64,000 nt of DNA from Takakia lepidozioides (GCA_030704615.1 CM060733.1:16926001-16990000); one strand, 5' to 3'. Shown: positions 47,291 to 58,014, counted from the first letter of the stretch. Numbers and translations: made by a program. The notes: a model not told the origin generated them from the letters alone.

Positions 47291-48240
47291 CTTCCAGTGA
47301 TATAGGAGCGCCCCTACCTGTCGTCTTCTTCTCCACTGGTGAATGTGAGCATTGCAAAGGAAGTGTCGAATGAACATGTGGTTCAGTAGAAGCAATCCTC
47401 ACGACAAAAAGGTACAACATGGCATTGTCGTTGTTCCAATAAAAGTTATGAATTATGAACTGTAGTTTATATGAATGAAAGACAGGTGCAAGCATCCAAA
47501 ACATGTGGAGGTTTCGTAATGCAGATTATAACAGTAGGTCCGACATTGAGGTGTGAGATCTGTATCCCCATGTGACTGCAGAGATAGAAGTCGAACTGTG
47601 TTGGGTGGCAATGACCGAGTCCACCAGTGAGTGTTTGCACAATGTTATCAGTATGATCTGACTGAAGAAGGGAAGAGAGTGGAAGAGGCCAAGTGGTCCA
47701 TAGCAAGACCAAGCATGCACGTTCTGTGATGGTTCATCATCTGCAGGCTTAGAACCTCAACCTAGGGACTCACAAGCCTACAAACCGCACCCATGTATGT
47801 GATCAGAAGACTCTGATAGCATTCTCATTAGAAGAACGAGTGTACTTGTTACTGTTTTGCTTACTGTACCATTCCTTGCATAGATGTTGTGCCTAGAGCA
47901 GAAACAGAGAGAACAAGGCTCATGGGTCACAGTAAAACAAGGCCAAGGAGAGAAGGAAAGACACCTTGGAGAGACTTATTCGGCTGGGGAGGGTAGAGAA
48001 GGGAGTGCATCAGGACAGTGCATAAGAAGGTATCACTGTGAAGTGATATCATTTACAGTATGCCTGGCAAATTTTATTGATAGCATGCGTAAATTCTTTT
48101 TGTACTAAAGAAAGGCTACTTGGGAGATGAGAGCTAGTGTTGTTAATAAGAAGATGCCCAGGCACACAATGCCGACCATTGAAGGCTTATTTACCCATAA
48201 GTCTTAAACCCGAAACCGTAACAAATAGTATTGAATATGA
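47291..48240. other. Intergenic; no supported gene
   Basis: Short ORFs without signatures on both strands. Confidence 0.3.
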
Positions 48241-49290
48241 GCACCGTCTGGGGTTTCATAACGTAACATAGCTCTACTTAGTATAACTCGCATGTGTGGT
48301 ACTCCACACAGTGTAACACAGACGAGTGTAACCCTCTTCAGTGTAACTCATTGTGGTTTAACTCCAAGTGTAACTGCAATGTAACTATCAACAGTGTAAC
48401 CCAGTATGTAACCCCATAGAATATTGTTGTCAGTGAGTGGTGTAACTCTAAGAATTATAAGTCAATGACTACAGTGTGACTACAGGGTCTGGGTTAGTCT
48501 GTCGGGGTTACATGACCCTTCAATACAGAGTAGGAAGACGCTGAAGTTGAGCATCTTTAGTCGCCAACACTAGCCCCTGTATGTGTAACCTATATATGTG
48601 TAACCCCTCTATGTGTAAGCAATTTAGGTGTATCCCACCCTGTATGTGTAACCCCTCTATGTGTAACCCAATTTGTGTGTAACCCACCCTGTATATGTAA
48701 CCCATGGACGTGTAATCCATGAGATAGATAATCATTCCGTTCAACCTATGTTATGGACCAGTGTAGCCCTCCTGAGTGTAACTTGTTGTTGTGTAACCCC
48801 AAGAAGTATGTATCCCGACCACATGTAACCCCCACTGTTGTCACCCCATCGCATGTAAACCCTTGTACATTTGGGGTGCATGCTGTAAACCCCGATGCTA
48901 CATCACCCCATCTTATGTATCCCCACGACACGTAGCCCTTGTATAGGCAACCCTGCCCACTGTCACTGTGCACAGTGTAACTCAGAACTGTGTAACCCTC
49001 TTGAGTGAGTGTAACCCAGAGTGTTGTAACTCCAAGAAGTATGTAACCCGACCAGATGTTACCCCCACTATTGTGACCCCATTGTATGTAACCCATTGTA
49101 CATAGCCCTCATGTATGTAACCCCATGTAGTATAACTCTGAGAACTTCAGTGCACAAAAACTTATGTGCGAAAAAACAAAAAAATAAAAAAACAAGTGCG
49201 CATAGTTGAGGTGGGGTTACATGCCACTTCATGTAACCCAATAAGGTGTAACCCCATGTAAGCCCATTGCATGAAACCCAAACTGTGAAG
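48241..49290 (+). repeat. Dispersed GTGTAACCC-type array (left array, plus orientation)
   Basis: Dozens of close variants of GTGTAACCC (GTGTAACTC, TATGTAACCC, ATGTAACCC) spaced about 10-30 bp apart, with different short strings between. This is not a simple tandem satellite. The same motif recurs at 49810-49960 and in part at 51650-51860 in this orientation, and as GGGTTACAC at 53.4-55.6 kb. Confidence 0.85.
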
Positions 49291-49339
49291 TGTTACGAAC
49301 AAACCACATAGAAGCAAAAAATGCATCAAGAGACGCTAT

Positions 49340-50353
49340 TTATTTCTTTGGCCATTTGACCAAGTCTTTGTCCATCGTGTCACACAGCCAACTAATCATA
49401 TGAGTACGGGAAGCTATCACGGTTGACTCGTCAAACCAACTTGCAGTAAACGCCCGCCTATGACGGGTTCGATCTTCTGTGGTTTTCACATTGAACTTCC
49501 ACTCCAAGTAAAATTGCACAAAACAAAGTGCATAATAGCCGCACTCCCGACAGCTCCGTTGTTGGGGGACACTGGCCTCAAACCATTACATCCTCTCCAT
49601 GACGTAACTGAAGTCATCAGATCCAGGCATGCAATCAAAGAACGATATGGCAAAATTTCGTAAAATTCCTTCAATGAGTTTGGGTCAGGCAATGGTTTTA
49701 TGGGAGTCCAAATGTATTATCCGACCTCGGCGCTCTAAAACAGCAACTCTCCAGTGATCACTGCAACACAAACAAAGCCGTAACGTCAGAATAGAAAAAA
49801 AAACTCTCTAATGAAACCCATTGTGGTGTAATCCGGCAGTGGTGTAACCCAGTAGTGTAACCCTTTGTACTGTAACTCTAAACGGTGTAACACAACTAGT
49901 CAGCAGTGCAAATCCAAACTAGTGCAAACTCAGTGTAGAATAGAGGAGTGTAACCCAACATGATCAGTCGACGCTCAAATTACTTACTCGAAGACAATAG
50001 GGATGACAACCACGTCCACAAGATCTCGATTCTTTGTGAACACCATCCCTCGGGCATCCTGAGTGTACCTTTCTTGCACCAACCCAAATAGCGTCTGCAG
50101 ATCGTTACCATTGGTACGCATGACATGCCACTGGAAAGGAGCACAGATGACAAACTCAGGTGCGATAGCCTTAAACAATTTGGCCTCCAGAAGTTTGTTG
50201 TAACCCGAGAGCAATGCATCTGTGACAGTTGCTCTTATTTAATACATCGGCTCAAAATCTGTCCCTTCCAAGTAGAACTGTAACGGGGTAGAAGCCAGGA
50301 AGACATCGCCATAATTAAACTTCACTTTGGGCGCCCGAGGAGGGTCCGACACC
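49340..50353 (-). pseudogene. Ulp1/C48-type cysteine protease domain, transposon-associated, broken by stop codons
   Basis: Two minus-strand exons: about 49988-50353 (donor GTAAGT at 49987) and 49340-49760 (acceptor TTGCAG). Joined, they read DVVVIPIVF, then D-H-W-R-V, the fold entry of Ulp1-family peptidases. His (49754-49756), Asp of LDSH (49706-49708) and Cys of RECGYYAL (49541-49543) are in one frame and in the order of the catalytic triad; a Gln pair precedes the Cys. Three in-frame stops (TAA 50239-50241, TGA 49685-49687, TAA 49586-49588) interrupt it without shifting the frame, so decay was by substitution. The family cuts SUMO-like proteins. In plants, such domains are frequent in MULE- and CACTA-like transposons. 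A host gene is less likely given the decay and the repeats. Confidence 0.75.
49810..49960 (+). repeat. GTGTAACCC-type motifs inside the protease intron
   Basis: Several GTGTAACCC, GTGTAATCC and GTGTAACAC variants between the two protease exons, in the same orientation as the 48.2-49.3 kb array. Confidence 0.75.
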
Positions 50354-50483
50354 ATTCTGAACTTCGTCAAGTACTGTTGTTTTAGTCTTCACAACAAACC
50401 GCACATTACGAACATTACGATGCATCATACAAGAGTTATAATCAATATTCGCAATCAGAGAGGATCAAAGTACAATGAGGTAC

Positions 50484-50700
50484 CTCGAACGCTCCCACAA
50501 GTGCTTGGCAAGGACCTCTTGCTGCTGGACAACGTCAACCTCGAAGACCCCTGCACTTTTGCCTTTCGATTTGGTTCGCTGTTTTTTGGGTGCGACAAGA
50601 ACATGTACTTCTTTGTCAACGCTAGGGGGTTCAGCCAACCGCTTTCTTTGAGCAGGCGGCCATTTTGACCTGGGATTCTCTGCAACCCTGTCAATGCCGC
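50484..50700 (-). pseudogene. Probable exon of the same transposon gene, basic segment
   Basis: Minus-strand frame of about 70 codons with VAPKKQRTKSKGKSAGVFEV, which looks like a nuclear localisation signal, ending at a GT donor (GTACCT). It lies just upstream of the protease exons on the same strand. No family recognised. Confidence 0.45.
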
Positions 50701-50772
50701 CAGAAGGGAGAATTTCTAGGCCAGAGGTGACAATGCCGCCGGAGGGGGAATTTATGGGCCAGAGGTGCCTTG
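50693..50772. repeat. Tandem duplication, about 42-bp unit, two copies
   Basis: ATGCCGCCRGARGG, then GAATTT, then GGCCAGAGGTG occur twice in a row with several substitutions. Confidence 0.8.
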
Positions 50773-50879
50773 TTCTGAGTTTGCTGCAAGTGCTGAAGAC
50801 TGCACTCCCTTGTCTGAGACGTGCTAGGGAGGTGACTGACCAAAGGCAGAAGTGTCACAGCTCACCTCCTCGGTGCTGC

Positions 50880-51190
50880 CCCTGTCAGTGTCACCCTTAT
50901 GTTCAGACCCCTTGTCAGAATCACGCTTCTCAGTGTCACCCTTCTCTTCGGCTACCTCCTCAGTGTCACGCTTCTCAGTGTCACCCTTCTCTTCGGCTAC
51001 CTAGTCAGTGTCACTCTTCTCAGTGTCACCCTTCTCTTCGGCTATCTCCTCAGTGTCACTCTTCTCAGTGTCACCCTTCTCTTCGGCTACCTCCTCAGTG
51101 TCACGCATCTCAGTGTCACCCTTCTCTTCGGCTACCTTCTCAGTGTCACTGTTCTCGGTGTCACCCTTCTCTTTGGCCGCCTTATCAGAG
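50880..51190 (-). repeat. 45-bp minisatellite encoding an acidic 15-residue repeat
   Basis: About six units of TCTCAGTGTCACCC-TTCTCTTCGGCTACCT-type sequence. On the minus strand each unit reads EKGDTEKSDTEEVAE with small changes. The unit is a multiple of three, so frame is kept. A TAG from one substitution at 51001-51003 cuts the frame, and the repeat continues beyond it. Confidence 0.85.
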
Positions 51191-51900
51191 TCACTCTTCG
51201 CAGTGTCACCCTTCTCATCAGGTTCCTTCCCAGTGTCACCCTGTTGAGTAACAATCTTATGTGTGTCACCCTTGGCAGTGTCACTCTTCTCCGTGACACG
51301 ATGCTCCGCAACATCATTCTCTTCGTGACTCTCCACAGTGAAACGCTTCTCAGTGTGACCCTGCTCTGTGTCACCCTTCCAACTGACAACCTCCTCGGTG
51401 TCACCCTTCCCCGTGGCACCCATGTCGATGTCACTCTTTTTTGCATCAACCTCCTCAATGCCATCCTTGACTGTGTCGCCCTTCTCCGCACTGTCACCCT
51501 CCAAGACCATGTTGACTAGCGGAAGAGCGTCATCTGTCGCGACTAGTGGTCGTGGCAAAGAAGTGTCACCCTCCACGACTAATGGTAGTGGAGTGTCATC
51601 CATGGCAGTGTTACACTCACGGACGTCTGCCATGTGGGTTGGCTGTGGGGTGTCACCCCTACTAGTGTAACCCATGTCAATGTCACTCTCAACGGAAGTT
51701 GCAGTGTTCACGAGCAATGGTGTGTCACCCACGACAATGTCCCTCATGGCAGTGTCAGCCACACCGGTATCCGTAGTGTCACCCTGAGGTGCAGTGTAAC
51801 CCTCCTTCCCTATTGCTCCTCTCTGCGCAGTGTCACCCTCAGGTGCAGTGTAACCCTCGGTTTCAGGGCCTCCTCCCCTTGCAGTGTCACTGTCGCGCAC
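51001..51900 (-). pseudogene. Acidic repetitive ORF, 299 codons, part of the same decayed gene
   Basis: Rich in Glu, Asp, Lys and Thr. The first half has irregular GDT and GYT strings; the second half is the 15-residue repeat. The GDT codons are the reverse of the GTGTCACCC motif, a sister of GTGTAACCC, so coding repeat and non-coding array may share an origin. It lies between the protease exons and the N-terminal segments on the same strand. The opposite strand is also open, a by-product of the repeat. Confidence 0.45.
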
Positions 51901-52597
51901 CTCAATTCGGTAAGCTCCCCCTCAAGTCATAGTTACTCGCTTTGATGCGCGCGCCTGACTCCCAACCTGGCCGCCGAGCCAACTTGGAGCTTCGGCTGCT
52001 CACCGGGGCATAATGGTCCCCCTTTGTTCTCCCAAAGAACCCTCCACCGATTTGGAACCAGCGGGAATTCCCTTTGGTAGTTGGCAGTCCGGAACAGCTC
52101 CCCACTCTTTGGTCGCTTTCCGGCTCGCTCGCTTACTCACTAGTTTTTGGTCACCAACGGGCTTGCACCGTTCTCGGGGTTACTACTCCCTCTATATACT
52201 TCTGTAGCTGTCTGCGGGGGTTTCACAACCAGCCATGCCATTTTATGGCGAACCACCACGAAAACCCTCGACTCTCGGTGAGGAGTCGCGGTGAGTCTTG
52301 GCCCACTCACCACGGCCCCTATGGACCGTGATGAGTCCCAAGACTCCCCACGACTCCCACCACGAGGTCTCCGCCCCCATGGTGAGTCTTATGTCACCCC
52401 CACTAAGTCCCGCTAAGCTACCACCACCCCTTGTGGAGCCACCCCCACCGCAACCCGGTATGCGGGGCTCCACCTAGTGAGCGCCTCTGCCTCCTTGAGT
52501 GCCTTTGGGCACTCAAGGGTGCTTCAGCCCCCCATACCTATCGCTGCCGCTGCCCCCACCACAGGGGCAGCCCCTCATGTGTCCCGACCCCCTGCCC
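51901..52597. other. GC-rich stretch without a supported gene
   Basis: Contains repeated GGTGAGTC/GACTC-rich strings near 52270-52400, partly palindromic. It could be an intron or a separate small insertion in the decayed gene. Confidence 0.3.
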
Positions 52598-53392
52598 TCA
52601 AGGCAAAGGGCCGCGACAGTCACCCTCCGCATCAATGTGACCCATGAAGGCTCGGTGACTGTCTGTCTGCTCAGTCCCCCGGACAATGTCACCCTCAATA
52701 CTGACCACCTCCTCCAATGTGACATGCTGTGGCGCGAAATGACTTGGATCTTCGGTCTGCATCATTCGAACAATGTCATTTTGAGAAAGGTTGACCACAT
52801 GATCCTCACAAATACTTACATTGCTGCATGGAGGGTTCAACCCAGCATCTCCAGATTCAAAGTCATACACAGACTCTGGGTCAAGCGGGTCCCCAGTTCT
52901 TCGATTAAGACCTCCAAAAGAAATGACTGGGGCTGCGGACAAAGAGGTTCGCACTTGGGGTGTTCCACCTTGATGTATCATCTTCAGTATCAGTATCATA
53001 ATTCACGGGCAAATCCTGCGTCAAGTTTGCTAGGTTCACCCCTAAGTGCAGCTGGGTTGAGTACAATTCACCAACCTGCGACAAAGATACAACGGCAGAT
53101 TGACTTGGAATGATGTCATCGTCATGTACATCGTCGCTTTGCGGGGCGGAAATTGAATGAAGTCGAGGTTTAACCATCTCTCATCATGTAACACAGAGGG
53201 CCCATCACTCGTCTGCGCGCCCCCTGTATCGCATTGTGGAGGGGCCCCATACACAACTTCGTGAAGCTCACGTTGAGCCTCAAAAAGGTTTTTGAACGCA
53301 TTGGCGACTTGATTGGTCATGAGCTCGGACTCATCTGCATCGGGGAAAAGACAAAGGTTTTTAGTCGTGGAACAAGGTTTTTGAAAGTGCAA
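52598..53392 (-). pseudogene. Three consecutive coding segments of the decayed gene in different frames
   Basis: On the minus strand, 53392 to 52598 carries in succession DADESELMTNQVANAFKNLF, SVLHDERW, then VVSLSQVGELYSTQ and LPVNYDTDTEDD, then DPESVYDFESGDAG and EDHVVNLSQNDIVRMMQ. Each is coding-like (acidic, balanced composition), but the frame changes twice without good splice sites. I read this as frameshifted remains of one exon. No family recognised. Confidence 0.45.
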
Positions 53393-53750
53393 GGGTTACA
53401 CTATGTAAGGGTTACACTGACTAGGACAAGACAGTGGTTCGGATTACACGATGTGGGTTACACCACCCTGTTAGAGACAGTAGTTTGCAATGGGTTACAC
53501 TACGGGTTTACACTAGTGATTACACAACGAGAGGGTAACAAATCTAGGGTAACACATCGAGGGGTAACATTAGGGGTACACTGATTACAGGGTTACACAT
53601 AGCGAGGGTTACACTGAGTACAGGGTTCCACATAGCGAGGGTTACACTGATTACAGGATTACACACAAAGGGGTTACATGACGAGAGGGGTGACAGTGGA
53701 TGGAGTAACACTTACAGAGATACCAAGGCACTACAGACCCAAGGTCTCTC
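53380..53750 (-). repeat. GGGTTACAC array (right side, inverted orientation)
   Basis: Many copies of GGGTTACAC and AGGGTTACACT, the reverse complement of the left array. Includes a short direct repeat (CAGGGTTACACATAGCGAGG and a close copy) at about 53587-53650. Confidence 0.85.
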
Positions 53751-53836
53751 ATATACTGGATGCCCAAATGCGCATTGAAGTCCATTTCTGTTGGTGATTC
53801 GCTGAAGAGGCCACAACACCAAAGCTGGATAAATGA

Positions 53837-54557
53837 TTATTTTTGATGGATCGCAAAGTGATGGGCGGCACGACGACGGCTTGCCTTGCAAAACTGTATA
53901 GCTTCGTTGATCTTAACTGACCTGTCACCCCACTCTTCTGTACTCAAACTCGATTTTAAGTCCTCAAGCTCAGAATCCAAGGTCACAATTCCGTCACCAG
54001 GTTGTGCAAAGTACATCAGACTAAAGCCGTAATACTCATCGACCAGGTCCTTCACCTTTGAGGCCGTAAGAGAACTTTCCAGAAGGTCAGTCGTGAACCC
54101 CAACCTGGGATGCGTTTGGGAAACTGACCTGCCATGATTTCTTACATCGTTGTGGGCCAGAATTCTCAAAAGGAGTGGTGGCGGTCCAATGTGCGGTTTG
54201 GTGAGATTCTCCATTTGACTGATCAATCTTTCCGCAAAATAGCAAGTGAATTCCAATGGATCTGGAACAACCAAACCTTCGATTCCATCTACAGTAATAG
54301 TGATGACAAGAGGTTCTGGCATCGTCAAGGTCGGTATTGCCAACAGCTGGTTCGTCCATCGTGTCATCATCATGTAAGGCTTGGCTCTCTCGATGGACTC
54401 GTGTAAGTCTCCCACCTTTTTTCTTTTTCTGTTTTGGCATGTCAGGATGCCCAATGCTCTCCAAATACTCCTTCACCTGATTCAATTCCTCTATCATTAA
54501 CGGACCATGATCCGGCTGGGCTGTAAACACCTTGTGGGCAGCAACAACACTATCCAT
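53837..54557 (-). pseudogene. Coding segment of the decayed gene, about 240 codons in two frames
   Basis: Upstream part: MDSVVAAHKVFTAQPDHGP and KEYLESIGHPDMPKQKKKK in one frame. Downstream part: EFTCYFAERLISQMENLTKP, LAHNDVRNHGRSVSQTHPRL, LVDEYYGFSLMYFAQPGDG and a terminal RRRAAHHFAIHQK with stop in another frame. The switch lies at about 54300-54410 and looks like a frameshift or an unseen splice. No domain recognised. Confidence 0.45.
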
Positions 54558-54589
54558 ATCATCGCTTCTAAGATGATGTCAAGCTCCCT

Positions 54590-54830
54590 GCGCAATACAG
54601 CGTGAGGGGTTACACCAGAGAAAAGGGTTACAGCACGAGGGGTTACACATGAAAAATGGGTTACAAGGAAGGTGGGCTACACGGGGTTACACAGAGGTGG
54701 GTTACACACCATAGGGATTTTTAAAAGGGGTCCTCTGTAGGTGGGTTACACTCTGGGTTACACGCCACAGGAAAGACAGGGGGGGTAAAACAAAGGGTTA
54801 CACGGATAGACAACAACCCGAAATTTGAAA
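54590..54830 (-). repeat. GGGTTACAC array, intronic or intergenic
   Basis: About ten GGGTTACAC-type copies between coding segments, same inverted orientation as at 53.4-53.7 kb. Further copies occur near 55550-55590. Confidence 0.8.
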
Positions 54831-54855
54831 ACAGAGAAATGGCAGGGAATCTAAC

Positions 54856-55511
54856 TTGATTGTCCGTCGATAGAACCCAACTTGATTTTGCAGCTGTCGC
54901 ATGGGCTGCGCCCTCGCCTCGCGCAACAAATTCTTGGAATGCCGGCCAAAACCCCTTCTCATTGACATTCAGAAATGGGAACTGAGGAATAAGGCCATGC
55001 GGTAGCAGAAGGATTGAGCCTGGAGTTCGCTTTCGCAAGATGAACCTTGAGCTCCGGTTTCCCCAGTTTCCAATGTTGATTTTCTTTGCAATAGGGACAG
55101 GTAGAGGCGGGCTCAATCGCCGCTTGTCTCTCTCATTAGGAACCTGCCGAACAGAAGGACCAGGGACAGAAACAGCAAGAGCACCAAAAGATGGAACCTC
55201 TGTAGCAGAAGTAGCCGAAGAAGGTACAACAACAGGCACTTCAATAGGATCTGCAATCTCACCCAAAGCCACCCTATTTTGCAGAATCCATGCATGATAT
55301 GCATCAACAGAAGAAGTTGGAACAGAATTCACCACATTTTCAACAGCCATGGCATGCTTGAGCTCCGCATCAGGAAACGGTTTTGTTCCTTTCGGTCTGG
55401 CCATACATGCGGCCGTTCATCGACAATATGCCGATTCAATCTGCTCTTATTTACCTTTACTTCCCCATAGTAAGGACATTTGAACTTAGGCCGGCCCTTT
55501 GCTCCCTCCAC
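54856..55511 (-). pseudogene. N-terminal segments of the decayed gene, zinc-finger-like motif
   Basis: One frame from 55511 reads GRPKFKCPYYGEVKVNKSRL, then NRHIVDERPH, which looks like a C2H2-type finger whose second Cys has become Tyr (CPYY). The frame from the ATG at 55404 begins MARPKGTKPFPDAELKHAM and continues about 180 codons (KKINIGNWGNRSSRFILRK, PGSILLLPHGLIPQFPFLN) to a possible GT donor at 54855. The two overlap in different frames. DNA-binding fingers at the N-terminus suit a transposase-type protein, but no catalytic core is recognised. Confidence 0.45.
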
Positions 55512-55871
55512 CTTGGCCTCTCTAACGGCTGGTTTGTCGTGCTCACAAGTGTAGGGTTACGGGTTACACTCCGCTATTCCGGGTGACACCGGGATTGCAA
55601 CTCATACACGTGTGAGTCAGTGCGGATATAATTGATTGCAAGCCTTCTCGCAACCCTTTCCTATTCTTCCTGCACTATTTGCTATGCGTTCTTCAGAATT
55701 CTCTTGGTCTTGTCTTGCTCTTGCTCTTCTCTTCTCTTCTGTCAGCTTTTTCTTTTGCTATGGCTGATTGTTATCTGTTCCCTGGAGAGGCTATTATTCC
55801 ATTTGAAGAGGGATGGCGAATGAGTTCGCTTCTGGTACATTGAGCATGAGCATGCTACAATGATCGCGTAC

Positions 55872-56005
55872 TGCCACACCAACACAGCCCGTCACAGCCG
55901 ACACAACCACACAGCCAGTCACAGCCCGACACAGCCAAACACAGTCGCACAGCCAGTCACAGCCCGTCACAGTTTCACACAGCCAGTCACAACTTGACAC
56001 AGCTG
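55872..56005 (+). repeat. CACAGCC/GTCACAGCC array, left of the gypsy element
   Basis: Irregular repeats of CACAGCCAGTCACAGCCCG type, unit about 18-20 bp. A related array in the same orientation lies at 63412-63572, beyond the retrotransposon genes. Confidence 0.85.
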
Positions 56006-56561
56006 TCACGATCATAGGAAACGGAGAGCAGGACAGGGAACGACTGTGGGGAACAACACCTGCAAATGGAACATGTTAGTTCACGGATGACGGTTAGTGA
56101 GGGAAACGGTTAGAGCCACGGGTAGGAAGATAAAGGGAGAAGCAAGGACTGAGAGAGGGGGATTCTTGGAAGCACTTCACGGGGGGAGGACTTCTTGGGG
56201 GTCATGCATGAGAGGAGATCGGGCGGAGAGAAGAATGGAAGCAAAGATGGAGAGCACGACAAAGATGAAGAGATGATTAGTAGATGCTTGTTATATGCAA
56301 AGCTGTAGTGATATTGTAGAGCAGATTATAGACACAATGGCTTCGGCCTGATACCTGATAAATCATAATCTGATACTTATACGATACAATCACACTGTGT
56401 AGAGAGATCTGAGTGAAGCTGTGGAATGAATGGATGAGTTGATGGAAACCAATAGATTGATGAAGCAAACTGATACTTAATTATCAATGGTAAGGTAGCT
56501 AAGATGAATGCGGAAAGGGAAACAAATAGGAAACACCCCCATGATACACTAGCTGTAGGTC
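56006..56561. other. Leader region of the gypsy element
   Basis: Non-coding, purine-rich. Probably part of the left LTR or the untranslated leader. No primer-binding site complementary to a tRNA could be identified by eye. Confidence 0.35.
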
Positions 56562-57257
56562 ATGACTGATTGTTTTGCGCGGGCTGAGTACTTAGAGATT
56601 TCCAACTCTTCTATCTTGGAGTTTCCGCCTCGGATAGCGAAGGGATGGGTGAGTAAAAGCCGCGCGACATTTGGCGACCATATTGGGGAATTGAGTCATG
56701 AACAACCAGATGTGATAGGCATCTGGTGGGATCATGGTGGTTGGACCATTAAAGAATTTGAAGTGAATCAAATTCCCTGTGGAACGAAGGAAGAAAGATT
56801 GTCCAAACAATTCTTTCAAAGGTTCTTGGAATTGCCAGACGGTTGTAAAGAAAATATTCTTAAGCAAGTGCATGATGCTGCTCCGGAATGGGGTCTGGAG
56901 AAAGGAGTGATAAAGATTTATCAGGTAGCCTGTAGAGGAAGAGCACGTTGGTTACCAACATTGGTTTATGTGATAGCATTGCTATCCATTAAGCGAGTAG
57001 AGTTTGAAGGCTGGGAAGAAAGAAAGGTGAATGTTTATACTCATATGCATGAAGAGCTTGTACTGGTAAAGAATTGGATTCCAAAGGATATTTTGTGGAT
57101 CAAACTCACACCAAGAACAGCTTTCCAGACTTGTTTGCCATATGGTTATATGGTAACGGAGACTTCAAGTATAGCCAAGGGTGCATTGAAGCTTGAAAGA
57201 AACCCAGGCATATACGAGAGATATTACAGAAGAGAGTTTTGGTTATTGCCACATTAA
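56562..57257 (+). CDS. Extra ORF upstream of gag in the Ty3/gypsy element, unknown function
   Basis: An intact 231-codon ORF from an ATG, with coding-like composition: IGIWWDHGGWTIKEFEVNQI in the first third, then RFLELPDGCKENILKQVHDA, RARWLPTLVYVIALLSIKRV and EELVLVKNWIPKDILWIKL. It ends shortly before the gag frame begins (57280). No zinc knuckle, protease or RT motif is present. Same strand as gag-pol with a 22-bp gap to the gag ATG, so it is probably part of the element. I do not recognise the family. It is striking that this ORF is uninterrupted while gag and pol carry several breaks. Confidence 0.55.
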   Translation: MTDCFARAEYLEISNSSILEFPPRIAKGWVSKSRATFGDHIGELSHEQPDVIGIWWDHGGWTIKEFEVNQIPCGTKEERLSKQFFQRFLELPDGCKENILKQVHDAAPEWGLEKGVIKIYQVACRGRARWLPTLVYVIALLSIKRVEFEGWEERKVNVYTHMHEELVLVKNWIPKDILWIKLTPRTAFQTCLPYGYMVTETSSIAKGALKLERNPGIYERYYRREFWLLPH

Positions 57258-57279
57258 AAAGAAATGAAAGACATGAGAC

Positions 57280-58014
57280 ATGAGTGATGAAAGAGAAGCT
57301 AGACGCCAGAGATATTCAGCAAAAAGAGAAAGCTATCTGAAAGCTAATTATCCATATCTTTGGGAGAGAGGAATAGACATAGGGGAATCATCTGGACCTC
57401 TCACACCATTAAGATCAAAGAGTACATCACCCATACCGGAAGAAATAGAGTTGGATGCCACTCCTTCTGTTTCTTGGCAAGAAAGATTAAGGGAATTGGT
57501 ACAGGAAGAAGATCAATCACGAGGTGAAAGATCTGAGGTACATCCCTGGATAAAAGATTTGACAGAAATCTTTGATAAGAGTTGGCATGGAACACCAAAA
57601 GCAGGAACTCCAGTTTCTGAAGCGGAAGGTGAAGAAGGAGAAGAGGATGTGGCAGAGCCAACGGAGAGTTCAGACTCTCCAACACCATTACAGTTGAGTT
57701 ACATGAGTGAAGAAAAAACCCAAGGGTAGAACTTGGAGGATGAAAACAGAGAGAAGAAATTGGAAGAGGAAGAATATGAAGAAGTAGACCCAACAGCTGA
57801 GGTTGAGACTACAACCATGACATCCCAACCCGTTGGACCTGGATCAAGTGGAGCACTTGGATCACAGGCCAACGAAGGTGTCGGCTCAGGGGGATCAGGC
57901 GGGCTGCCTGGATCTGGCTCTGGGGGGACAGGGAGTGTGGGAAGTAGTGCAACTGAAGCTGGGAATACTGTGAATATCGTGGGGCCGGAAGCAGGGAGTG
58001 CTCAAGGGCCACCA
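57280..58014 (+). pseudogene. Gag N-terminal region, interrupted
   Basis: The frame from the ATG at 57280 (MSDEREARRQRYSAKRESY) is acidic and disordered. It meets a TAG at 57727-57729, continues in the same frame (EEEEYEEVDPTAEVETT, then Gly/Ser-rich), and passes to the gag frame by a shift near 58010. One nonsense codon and one frameshift are the breaks seen. Confidence 0.6.

Noticed and set aside
48241-49290. Telomeric or CRISPR-type repeat array
   Set aside because: The plant telomere unit is TTTAGGG, and these motifs are irregularly spaced without constant spacers. The context is eukaryotic.
50694-51519. Plus-strand ORFs with SVTLLFGYL repeats, which look like a membrane protein
   Set aside because: They are the reverse reading of the 45-bp minisatellite. 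The minus-strand reading (acidic, same strand as the flanking coding remains) is more plausible.
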